From an uncultured Bacilli bacterium (GTDB lineage: Bacteria; Bacillota_I; Bacilli_A; RF39; UBA660), in the NCBI GenBank assembly GCA_947631365.1, contig CANRLB010000064.1, positions 1 through 5,816 on the forward strand: DNA of 5,816 nt, written 5' to 3'. The notes under the pieces were generated by a model. It worked only from the letters and a program-made list of their open reading frames with translations, ran no database searches and was not told the origin of the DNA. Made by a program: the position numbers and the translations under genes. Shown here one piece after another: positions 1-4,773 of the stretch (the stretch's first letter is position 1; every line of letters starts with the position of its first letter).

Positions 1-29
1 TTTACATTTTTTATTTTTTCTGTTATTAT
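1..29 (+). promoter_or_regulatory. Promoter of the 179-aa hypothetical gene
   Basis: A -35 box TTTACA at 1-6 is followed after exactly 17 bp by an extended -10, TG-T-TATTAT, at 21-29. Transcription would start near 36. This leaves room for the GGGGGA ribosome binding site at 42-47 and rules out the TTG at 40 as the start codon. The 9-mer TGTTATTAT is identical to the extended -10 at 1636-1644. The -35 sits at the very edge of the window, so upstream operators cannot be seen. Confidence 0.7.
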
Positions 30-51
30 AGTTCTTGATTTGGGGGATGTT

Positions 52-591
52 ATGATGGAATGCAGAAATTTTATGGTAAGAAGAGATGATATTTGCGTTG
101 GCTTATTAGTTGATAACAATAATAATGCTAAACAAAGAATTTATTTTACATTAGAGGATAATTATAAAAAAGCTAAAGATTTATTAAATGAAAAAGAATA
201 TTCATTTGATGATGGAAGTGATCTTCATATAAGTAATGTTCATCAACTAGGTGTTTTATTAAAATACTTAGGTTTTAATGAAGAATTATCTTATGAAGAT
301 GTCTTAAAAATTGATGAAATATTTGGCTATGGTTGGAAATTTGATCATGCTTCTCTTTTTGGGCTATATAGATCATCTAGATTTAATAAAGTATCTTATA
401 ATTCTATTGACCATCGTTATGATAAATTTAGAATTTATACTTTAGAAGAAGATGGACCAATACCTTATGTTTTATTTGATATAGTTTGGAAATTAAGTAA
501 TCCTTGGAATATTAATACCGGTTCTGAGGTAGATTTATCACGAATTGAAGAAGAAAGAAAATTAGCCAAAAAAATAAACTATCAGAAATAA
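52..591 (+). CDS. Hypothetical protein, 179 aa, unrecognised
   Basis: I do not recognise this protein. I start it at the ATG at 52 (or the adjacent ATG at 55), because GGGGGA at 42-47 lies 4-7 bases upstream; the in-frame TTG at 40 would begin before the ribosome binding site and almost at the transcription start. It has no signal peptide or membrane segment and is probably cytoplasmic. It opens with MMECRNFMVRRDDICVG, contains an Asn run (VDNNNN), and has an acidic helical middle followed by an aromatic-rich stretch with FGYGWKFDHASLFGLYRSSR. The tail is a charged helix (SRIEEERKLAKKI). It has its own promoter and a terminator overlapping its stop codon, so it is a single-gene unit. Nothing in the context gives a function. 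Confidence 0.8.
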   Translation: MMECRNFMVRRDDICVGLLVDNNNNAKQRIYFTLEDNYKKAKDLLNEKEYSFDDGSDLHISNVHQLGVLLKYLGFNEELSYEDVLKIDEIFGYGWKFDHASLFGLYRSSRFNKVSYNSIDHRYDKFRIYTLEEDGPIPYVLFDIVWKLSNPWNINTGSEVDLSRIEEERKLAKKINYQK

Positions 592-613
592 ATTTTTTGA
601 TAGTTTTTATTTT
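576..613 (+). terminator. Intrinsic terminator overlapping the stop codon
   Basis: AAACTATCAGAAA (576-588) pairs with TTTTTGATAGTTT (594-606) to give a 13-bp stem containing one G-U pair and a 5-base loop. A T-rich tract (TTATTTT) follows to 613. The stop codon TAA (589-591) lies in the loop, so the last codons form the left arm. It separates this gene from the merR promoter that starts nine bases downstream. Confidence 0.8.
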
Positions 614-621
614 AATTATTC

Positions 622-652
622 TTGACTTTCACCTTAGGTTATAGATTATGAT
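622..652 (+). promoter_or_regulatory. MerR-type promoter with 19-bp spacer and dyad operator
   Basis: TTGACT (622-627) and TATGAT (647-652) are separated by 19 bp. This over-long spacer is the hallmark of promoters that MerR-family activators twist into a productive geometry. Inside the spacer is the dyad ACCT-T-AGGT (631-639), with outer matching bases CT at 626-627 and AG at 643-644. The expected start is near 659, giving a leader of about 13 bases. The promoter directly precedes a merR-like gene, so autoregulation is the natural inference. Confidence 0.82.
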
Positions 653-671
653 TTTAAAGAAAGGAGAGATT

Positions 672-1316
672 ATGCTAATTCAAGAAGTAGAAAATATTGT
701 TGGTTTATCTAAAAAAAGTATTCGTTATTATGAAGATGAAGGATTATTAAGCCCTAAAAGAAACAATAATAAGTATCGAGAATATACAGAAGATGATCTT
801 AAGAAGTTAAAAACTATTAAATTTTTAAGAGAATTAGATGTTCCAATAAGAGAACTAAAATTATTAAATGATGGTAAGATTACTTTAACCAAATGTATGG
901 AAGATAGAATCAAAAAGATTGATAATTTAGAAAATAATTATCAAAAAGTAAAAATCATGTGTGAAGAAATAATTAATAATAAAGAAGCATTTAATAGTAT
1001 TGATATTAATAATTATTTCCAAAATATTAGAATTATGAATAAGAAAGAAGGATTTACCATGAACAAAGAAAAATCTAATAGAGTTATGAAAATAGGTGGT
1101 GCCATTATAGCAAGTGCTATTTTTGATGCATTTTTTATTTTTTTAATGGGAATACTTATCTATTTTCAAATAACAATGGATGAAAAATGCCCAATTATTT
1201 TATTTAGCTTGTTAATGATTATTTTTATAGTACCGATAATAATTACAATTTGTAATTTAATAGCTAGAATTAAAGAAATTTTGAAAGGAGAAGAAGATGA
1301 AGCTAGTAAATATTGA
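672..1316 (+). CDS. Membrane-anchored MerR-family transcriptional regulator
   Basis: This 214-residue protein has an N-terminal MerR winged helix-turn-helix (about residues 2-70) with the signature SIRYYEDEGLLSPKR at 16-30, then YREYTEDDLKKL and the second helical pair. A dimerisation coiled coil follows (about 75-122). In place of a soluble effector domain it has two hydrophobic segments (about 141-165 and 174-198), so the DNA-binding part should be tethered to the membrane facing the cytoplasm. Four cysteines (75, 97, 173, 194) form no obvious metal cluster. I start it at the ATG at 672, because AAGGAG at 661-666 precedes it, whereas the ATG at 648 lies inside the -10 box. It overlaps the YbjQ gene by 20 bp, so the two are an operon. 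The inducer is unknown; a membrane or envelope signal, or a hydrophobic compound, is possible. Confidence 0.92.
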   Translation: MLIQEVENIVGLSKKSIRYYEDEGLLSPKRNNNKYREYTEDDLKKLKTIKFLRELDVPIRELKLLNDGKITLTKCMEDRIKKIDNLENNYQKVKIMCEEIINNKEAFNSIDINNYFQNIRIMNKKEGFTMNKEKSNRVMKIGGAIIASAIFDAFFIFLMGILIYFQITMDEKCPIILFSLLMIIFIVPIIITICNLIARIKEILKGEEDEASKY

Positions 1317-1614
1317 TTACATTCCAGGAGAGGAAATAACTGAATGCTTGGGATTAGTAAAGGGACAAATTGTTCAATCTAAAAATATTGGCCGTGATTT
1401 AATGGCAGGACTTAAAACTATAGTTGGTGGTGAGATAACATCATATACAGATATGATCAAGCTGGCTAGAAGCATGGCTACCAAAAGAATGGTTGATGAA
1501 GCAGAAAGTTTAGGAGCTGATGCCATTATTAATATTAGATATGGTTCATCTAGTGTTATGGGTGGGGCAGCTGAAATTATTGCTTATGGAACTGCAGTTA
1601 AATTAAAAAAATAA
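1297..1614 (+). CDS. ybjQ: YbjQ/UPF0145 family protein (putative heavy-metal-binding domain)
   Basis: A 105-residue protein with the full-length pattern of the YbjQ/UPF0145 family: an N-terminal beta strand, then KNIGRDLMAGLKTIVGGEI, the YTDMIKLARSMATKRMVDEA helix, LGADAIINIRY, and the terminal YGTAVKL strand. Family members form small cytoplasmic ring-shaped oligomers. They carry a heavy-metal-binding label in databases, but a biochemical role is not settled and I see no cysteine or histidine cluster here. The start at 1297 is supported by GAAAGGAG at 1283-1290 with a 6-base spacer. It lies inside the 3' end of the MerR gene, so it is translationally coupled and controlled by the same 19-bp-spacer promoter. 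No terminator is visible before the next promoter. Confidence 0.9.
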   Translation: MKLVNIDYIPGEEITECLGLVKGQIVQSKNIGRDLMAGLKTIVGGEITSYTDMIKLARSMATKRMVDEAESLGADAIINIRYGSSSVMGGAAEIIAYGTAVKLKK

Positions 1615-1615
1615 A

Positions 1616-1644
1616 TTGCTATTTCTCTTAAAGTTTGTTATTAT
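1616..1644 (+). promoter_or_regulatory. Promoter of the 267-aa hypothetical gene
   Basis: TTGCTA (1616-1621), a 17-bp spacer, then the extended -10 TG-T-TATTAT (1636-1644). It begins two bases after the ybjQ stop codon. From 1615 to 1649 it matches the sigma-gene promoter (2474-2508) at 29 of 35 positions without gaps, including bases outside the -35 and -10 boxes. A weak dyad (8 of 11 pairs) sits where the other promoter has a strong one. Confidence 0.75.
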
Positions 1645-1669
1645 AAATAACGCTTTAGGAGATTTTTTT

Positions 1670-2473
1670 ATGAATAATATAATAGAAAAGTTAAAAAATG
1701 GTGATTTCAGTAATTTAAAAATTAATTCTTGGTTTTTAAATTATGAATTTGATTATATTATGGCATTAGTTGAAGGATGTGATAAAGTAATCAATCGTGA
1801 TGTTTTAAATTTAGTTGTTTTATATGCTAATTATTTATTAAATTGCTCTAATGAAAATATAAGTAAAGAAGATATAAAAGAGTTTTTAAATAAAAAGACG
1901 ATTCATTTTAATATGTCTATTTCTGATGATGATTTAGTTATGACTTGGTCTAGTATAGTAAAAGAAAAATGTGAACAAATTTTAGAAAAAGCTATAATAG
2001 TTGGATTAAAACATCATGAATATTATGGGATTGTTTCAAGATTTAGTATGCATTCTAATGAAATGTTAAGAATTTTCTATTGTGCTAATGGTAATTTTTC
2101 AATATTTTTAAATGATCCATCAGAAAGAGTTCGAAAAGTATATCAAATAAGAGAAGAATTTATTTCAAAGTGGCAAACTATAAGTGAAGATGAAAAAGCT
2201 AATATAATATTCTTAGAAAGATCTCTTACTTTTGGTTCTATTGAAATATTTGAAGTTGGAGTACCATCTAGTGTTGATAAAGTTAATGTTATATTAAAAA
2301 GTTTATTATTTAATGAAGATTTAGCTTTAGAATTTGATTGGGATATTTTATATGCTATACAAGATAAAAGAATCTTGGCAAGTAAATTATATGAAATAAT
2401 TAAAGAAAAAGAAATCTCTTTTAAAGAAGAAATGTTACCAGTAACATTTAAAGGGATTTTAAAACGTAAATGA
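1670..2473 (+). CDS. Hypothetical protein, 267 aa, paired with the sigma gene
   Basis: I do not recognise this protein. The ATG at 1670 is preceded by AGGAGA (1657-1662) with a 7-base spacer. The longer frame from 1616 is excluded because it would start inside the -35 box. The product is soluble, rich in Asn, Lys, Ile and Glu, and apparently mostly helical, with no signal peptide or membrane segment. The middle contains LKHHEYYGIVSRFSMHSNEM and FLNDPSERVRKVYQIR; the latter loosely resembles a HEAT-type helix pair, which is a weak hint only. It ends in a basic tail (GILKRK). Its stop is TGA, the only one among the complete genes here. Its promoter is a near copy of the next gene's, so the two are probably expressed together. 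A role linked to the downstream sigma factor (partner or modulator) is inferred from context alone. Confidence 0.85.
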   Translation: MNNIIEKLKNGDFSNLKINSWFLNYEFDYIMALVEGCDKVINRDVLNLVVLYANYLLNCSNENISKEDIKEFLNKKTIHFNMSISDDDLVMTWSSIVKEKCEQILEKAIIVGLKHHEYYGIVSRFSMHSNEMLRIFYCANGNFSIFLNDPSERVRKVYQIREEFISKWQTISEDEKANIIFLERSLTFGSIEIFEVGVPSSVDKVNVILKSLLFNEDLALEFDWDILYAIQDKRILASKLYEIIKEKEISFKEEMLPVTFKGILKRK

Positions 2474-2474
2474 A

Positions 2475-2508
2475 TTGCTATTTATCATATTGTTTGTTAT
2501 GATAGATA
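2475..2508 (+). promoter_or_regulatory. Promoter of the sigma-factor gene with overlapping dyad
   Basis: TTGCTA (2475-2480), a 17-bp spacer, then the extended -10 TG-T-TATGAT (2495-2503). A dyad, TATTTATCATA (2479-2489) and TATGATAGATA (2498-2508), is complementary at 10 of 11 pairs around an 8-bp centre. It covers the spacer and the -10, a good place for a repressor. As RNA it would lack a U tract, so I do not call it a terminator. Start is expected near 2510. Confidence 0.75.
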
Positions 2509-2538
2509 TTACTTAAATTTGATGATGTTGGTGATATT

Positions 2539-4611
2539 ATGAGTGTTGATGAAAAGATGAATGAAGAATTAGAAGAACTTAGTGATGAAGAATTATTAAA
2601 AGTTTATACTAGTGATGCAATGAAAATGTATATTCAAAGTATAAGTGTTTATCCTAAACTAAGTGTTCAAGAACAAAAAGAATTATTTATAAGTGGTCAA
2701 AAAGAAAAGTTAGTTAATTGCATGCTTAGATTAGTTGTTAGTATAGCTTCTAAATATCAATATAAAATTAATAATTTAGAAATGTTAGATATAGTTCAAG
2801 AGGGAAATATAGGATTACTTAGAGCAGTAGAAAGTTATAATCCTACATTAGGAGCTTTTACGACTTATGCCTATCCTTGGATCACGAGTTATATTATTAA
2901 TGGTATCAAAAAGAAAGAAAAAGACATGCATAAACCTCTATATATTCAAGAGGCCATGCGAAAATATTTAAAATTGATAGAAAAAAATACTGCTAAAGGT
3001 AAAATATTAACTAAAGAAGAGATTATAAAATCTTTAGAAATAGATGAATTTATATATAAAAATTTAATGATTGCTTTATCACAAAATATTGTAAGTATTA
3101 ATGAAAAGGTTAATCAATCTAAATTGTCAGAACTAGGAGATTATGTTGCTGATGAAAACGCTGTTAGTGAATCAGATATAATTAATAAAATTAGTAATTT
3201 TGAATTAATTGCTATCTGTAAAATAATTTTAAAACCTTCTTATTATTATGTTATTTACTATCGTTATCTAACTTTGGAAAGTAACCAAAAAACTTTAGAA
3301 CAAATTGCTCAAGAATTTAAAGTAAAAAGACAAGCTATTGATAGTATTGAAAAAAAAACTTTGGAAAAAATAAAACCATATTTAGATAATTCTTTAAGTT
3401 ATGATATATTAAAAAAATTTCAAAGAGATTTACATTGTGGAATTGATCAACTAAAATTAGGGCCTTTAGATTTAGATAGCGTTATAAAATACCTTTATAT
3501 TAAAGATGATTTGACATCTCAAGAATTAAAATTATATGAGTTAGCAACTTTATCAAGTATTAAATATAAAGATGCTTATTATTTAGAAAAATTAAATATT
3601 AATTTAGAAGAATTAAGACATATTAAGGAATCTATTAAATATAAATTGCAAAAAAAGCTTAGAGATAAAGAAGCTTATTTAAATTTTAAAAATGCTTTAG
3701 TTAAAGAGCATAGTACTTTAATTTATAAATTAGTAAGTGATGTTGAAGGAGTTATATTAAGTGAAAATAATAAGACTAAAAAAGAAGAAGATGAGGTTAC
3801 AAATTTTAATATAATTTTAACGAATTTAGCTAAAAACAATTATTATGATTTATTAATATTTTTAAGAACAGTTTTGACTCCCTTATGTTATTATATATAT
3901 TATAATTTATTTTGTTTAAATAAAACTAAAGAAGAAATTTGCTTAGAATTACATTTTACTTCAACTAATTTATTTTATGATATGAATAATAGTAAAAAAG
4001 CAATTGCGCCATTTTTAAAAAATAATTGTCAAGGTTATGTGGATTTTATTAATAATTTAAAAAATTTGTATGGTTTTAATTATTATTTTTTAAAAACTGA
4101 TCCAATAGATCCTAAAGATATTTTAACGTATTATTATTTAAAAGATGAATTAACGCCACCAGAAAAGAAAATTTTGGAATGGCAATTATTTAGTCCTTTT
4201 AATTATACTAAATTTGATTATGCTAAGTTATTAGGATATTCTTTAGAAGAAATTGAATGTTTGATAAAATCTTTAAATGAAAAAATGAATATTAAATTTA
4301 ATAATCCTAGAGAATTTGAAAGATTTATGTATGAAAATTTAGAAAGTAAAAAAGGAATATTATATAGAAGTCTGCCCATTGATAAAGTGATTACAAGTTA
4401 TGATGATATATTAAAAAAATATGAGTTATTAACTTTTGAGGAAATTTTAAATTTATTTTCTGAAATTAATTATCCTTTAACAGAAGAAGAAATAAACTTA
4501 TTAGAACAATACTCAAATATTTCTTCAAAAGAAGAAATTAGTTTAGATAATAAAAAAAGAATTCTTACATTATTGCAAATGTTAGATTTAAAAGCACGTA
4601 TAAAAAAATAA
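2539..4611 (+). CDS. Sigma-70 family factor with tandem sigma4-like C-terminal extension
   Basis: A 690-residue protein, about 2-3 times the usual length of an alternative sigma factor. Core: region 1.2 (about 25-52, DAMKMYIQSISVYPKLS), region 2 (56-127, with LRLVVSIASKY and the polymerase-binding DIVQEGNIGLLRAVESYNP), region 3 (133-215, with the sigma-finger segment LGDYVADENAVSESDI) and region 4 (221-282, with TLEQIAQEFKVKRQAIDSIE). In region 2.4, FTTYAYPWI has Pro113 where primary sigmas have the first Trp of the melting dyad, as in the YAVP motif of the SigB/SigF/SigG group. From 283 to 690 come four further diverged units, each opening with an LT-type motif (residues 325, 446, 538, 647). 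The start ATG follows GGTGAT (2530-2535). It should direct core RNA polymerase to a non-housekeeping promoter set. Local GC falls to about 17% near 4081-4140. The role of the extension is unknown. Confidence 0.93.
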   Translation: MSVDEKMNEELEELSDEELLKVYTSDAMKMYIQSISVYPKLSVQEQKELFISGQKEKLVNCMLRLVVSIASKYQYKINNLEMLDIVQEGNIGLLRAVESYNPTLGAFTTYAYPWITSYIINGIKKKEKDMHKPLYIQEAMRKYLKLIEKNTAKGKILTKEEIIKSLEIDEFIYKNLMIALSQNIVSINEKVNQSKLSELGDYVADENAVSESDIINKISNFELIAICKIILKPSYYYVIYYRYLTLESNQKTLEQIAQEFKVKRQAIDSIEKKTLEKIKPYLDNSLSYDILKKFQRDLHCGIDQLKLGPLDLDSVIKYLYIKDDLTSQELKLYELATLSSIKYKDAYYLEKLNINLEELRHIKESIKYKLQKKLRDKEAYLNFKNALVKEHSTLIYKLVSDVEGVILSENNKTKKEEDEVTNFNIILTNLAKNNYYDLLIFLRTVLTPLCYYIYYNLFCLNKTKEEICLELHFTSTNLFYDMNNSKKAIAPFLKNNCQGYVDFINNLKNLYGFNYYFLKTDPIDPKDILTYYYLKDELTPPEKKILEWQLFSPFNYTKFDYAKLLGYSLEEIECLIKSLNEKMNIKFNNPREFERFMYENLESKKGILYRSLPIDKVITSYDDILKKYELLTFEEILNLFSEINYPLTEEEINLLEQYSNISSKEEISLDNKKRILTLLQMLDLKARIKK
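3199..3708 (+). repeat. Protein repeat unit 1: canonical sigma4 plus first sigma4-like module
   Basis: Residues 221-390 of the sigma protein. The first half is the true region 4. The second half (308-390) opens with a Pro-Leu-Asp segment and continues KDDLTSQELKLYELATL, then LEKLNINLEELRHIKESI and KLQKKLRD, which follows the same LT-E-helix / turn / helix layout. Residues 308-390 align without gaps to 521-603 with 20 identities in 83. The sigma4 part aligns to 436-495 with about 15 identities in 59 and one 4-residue gap. I counted these by eye. Confidence 0.7.
3844..4347 (+). repeat. Protein repeat unit 2: degenerate sigma4 plus second sigma4-like module
   Basis: Residues 436-603, the diverged copy of unit 1. 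The sigma4-like half (VLTPLCYYIYYNLF, then NKTKEEICLELHF) has lost the basic recognition helix: KRQAIDSIEKK in unit 1 corresponds to STNLFYDMNNS here. The second half carries KDELTPPEKKILEWQLF, YAKLLGYSLEEIECLIKSL and NEKMNIKFNN. The linker after unit 1 (391-435) also resembles the sequence after unit 2 (604-645): FNIILTNLAKNNY against FEEILNLFSEINY. A truncated fifth unit may therefore begin at residue 647 (LTEEEINLLEQY). Confidence 0.65.
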
Positions 4612-4627
4612 AATGGGTTTATAATAT

Positions 4628-4648
4628 TAGAGTAGAGGTTTACTCTAC
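4628..4648 (+). other. Alternative hairpins in a GC-rich intergenic segment
   Basis: Two mutually exclusive hairpins share one 3' arm: TAGAGTA (4628-4634) with TACTCTA (4641-4647), or GTAGAG (4632-4637) with CTCTAC (4643-4648). The loop of the first exposes GAGG (4635-4638), which is complementary to CCTC (4659-4662) in the next hairpin. The segment 4630-4675 is about 48% GC, against roughly 17-33% in the coding stretches sampled. This suggests a structured RNA: a 3' UTR element or a small transcript starting after TATAAT (4620-4625). No -35 fits that box, and I match no known riboswitch. Confidence 0.4.
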
Positions 4649-4654
4649 GGATAT

Positions 4655-4686
4655 AAGGCCTCATACGTGAGTGCCTTTTATAATTT
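4655..4686 (+). terminator. Probable terminator between the sigma gene and uvrA
   Basis: AAGGCCTCA (4655-4663) pairs with TGAG-T-GCCTT (4668-4677): nine base pairs with one bulged T (4672), closed by a TACG loop of the stable UNCG class. The following tract TTTTATAATTT is only moderately T-rich, so termination may be partial. Some read-through from the sigma gene into uvrA is possible. Confidence 0.65.
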
Positions 4687-4698
4687 GATAAAAAAGTA

Positions 4699-4727
4699 TT
4701 GATAATCATACAATTGTTTGATATATT
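4699..4727 (+). promoter_or_regulatory. uvrA promoter with palindrome in the spacer
   Basis: TTGATA (4699-4704), a 17-bp spacer, then the extended -10 TG-A-TATATT (4719-4727). The spacer is almost exactly filled by the imperfect palindrome ATCATACAATTGTTTGAT (4705-4722), in which 8 of 9 pairs match. This is an operator-like position. No GAAC-N4-GTTC LexA box of the Bacillus type is present. A weaker second promoter, TTGTTT (4714-4719) with GATAAT (4738-4743), overlaps it. Confidence 0.72.
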
Positions 4728-4741
4728 ATTATTGTTTGATA
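4713..4741 (+). repeat. 11-bp direct repeat upstream of uvrA
   Basis: ATTGTTTGATA occurs exactly at 4713-4723 and 4731-4741, 18 bp apart. The hexamer TTGATA also occurs at 4685 and 4699, giving four copies on one strand at steps of 14, 19 and 18 bp. The repeat may be a regulator site or may simply reflect AT-rich promoter duplication. Confidence 0.55.
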
Positions 4742-4773
4742 ATTGAAAATTTAAATAGAAGTTGGTGGTTATA

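Noticed and set aside
40..51. TTG start at 40 for the first gene
   Set aside because: It lies upstream of the ribosome binding site at 42-47 and only about four bases after the expected transcription start; ATG 52 or 55 fits better.
648..671. Longer MerR reading frame from ATG 648
   Set aside because: This ATG is inside the -10 box TATGAT (647-652), so it would not be transcribed from this promoter; ATG 672 has AAGGAG at a good distance.
728..913. Minus-strand 61-codon frame inside merR
   Set aside because: It is antisense to the conserved MerR DNA-binding domain, a composition-driven shadow.
1637..1651. GTTAT/ATAAC hairpin after ybjQ as a terminator
   Set aside because: The stem is only 5 bp with no T tract, and it overlaps the -10 of the next promoter; promoter function explains it better.
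1616..1669. Longer frame from TTG 1616 for the 267-residue protein
   Set aside because: The codon is part of the -35 box; ATG 1670 has a clear AGGAGA site.
4619..4683. Purine-type three-way-junction riboswitch
   Set aside because: The overall shape (outer TTATAA pairing with two hairpins, about 65 bases) is reminiscent, but the conserved core bases of known purine riboswitches are missing and the outer stem is trivial AT sequence.
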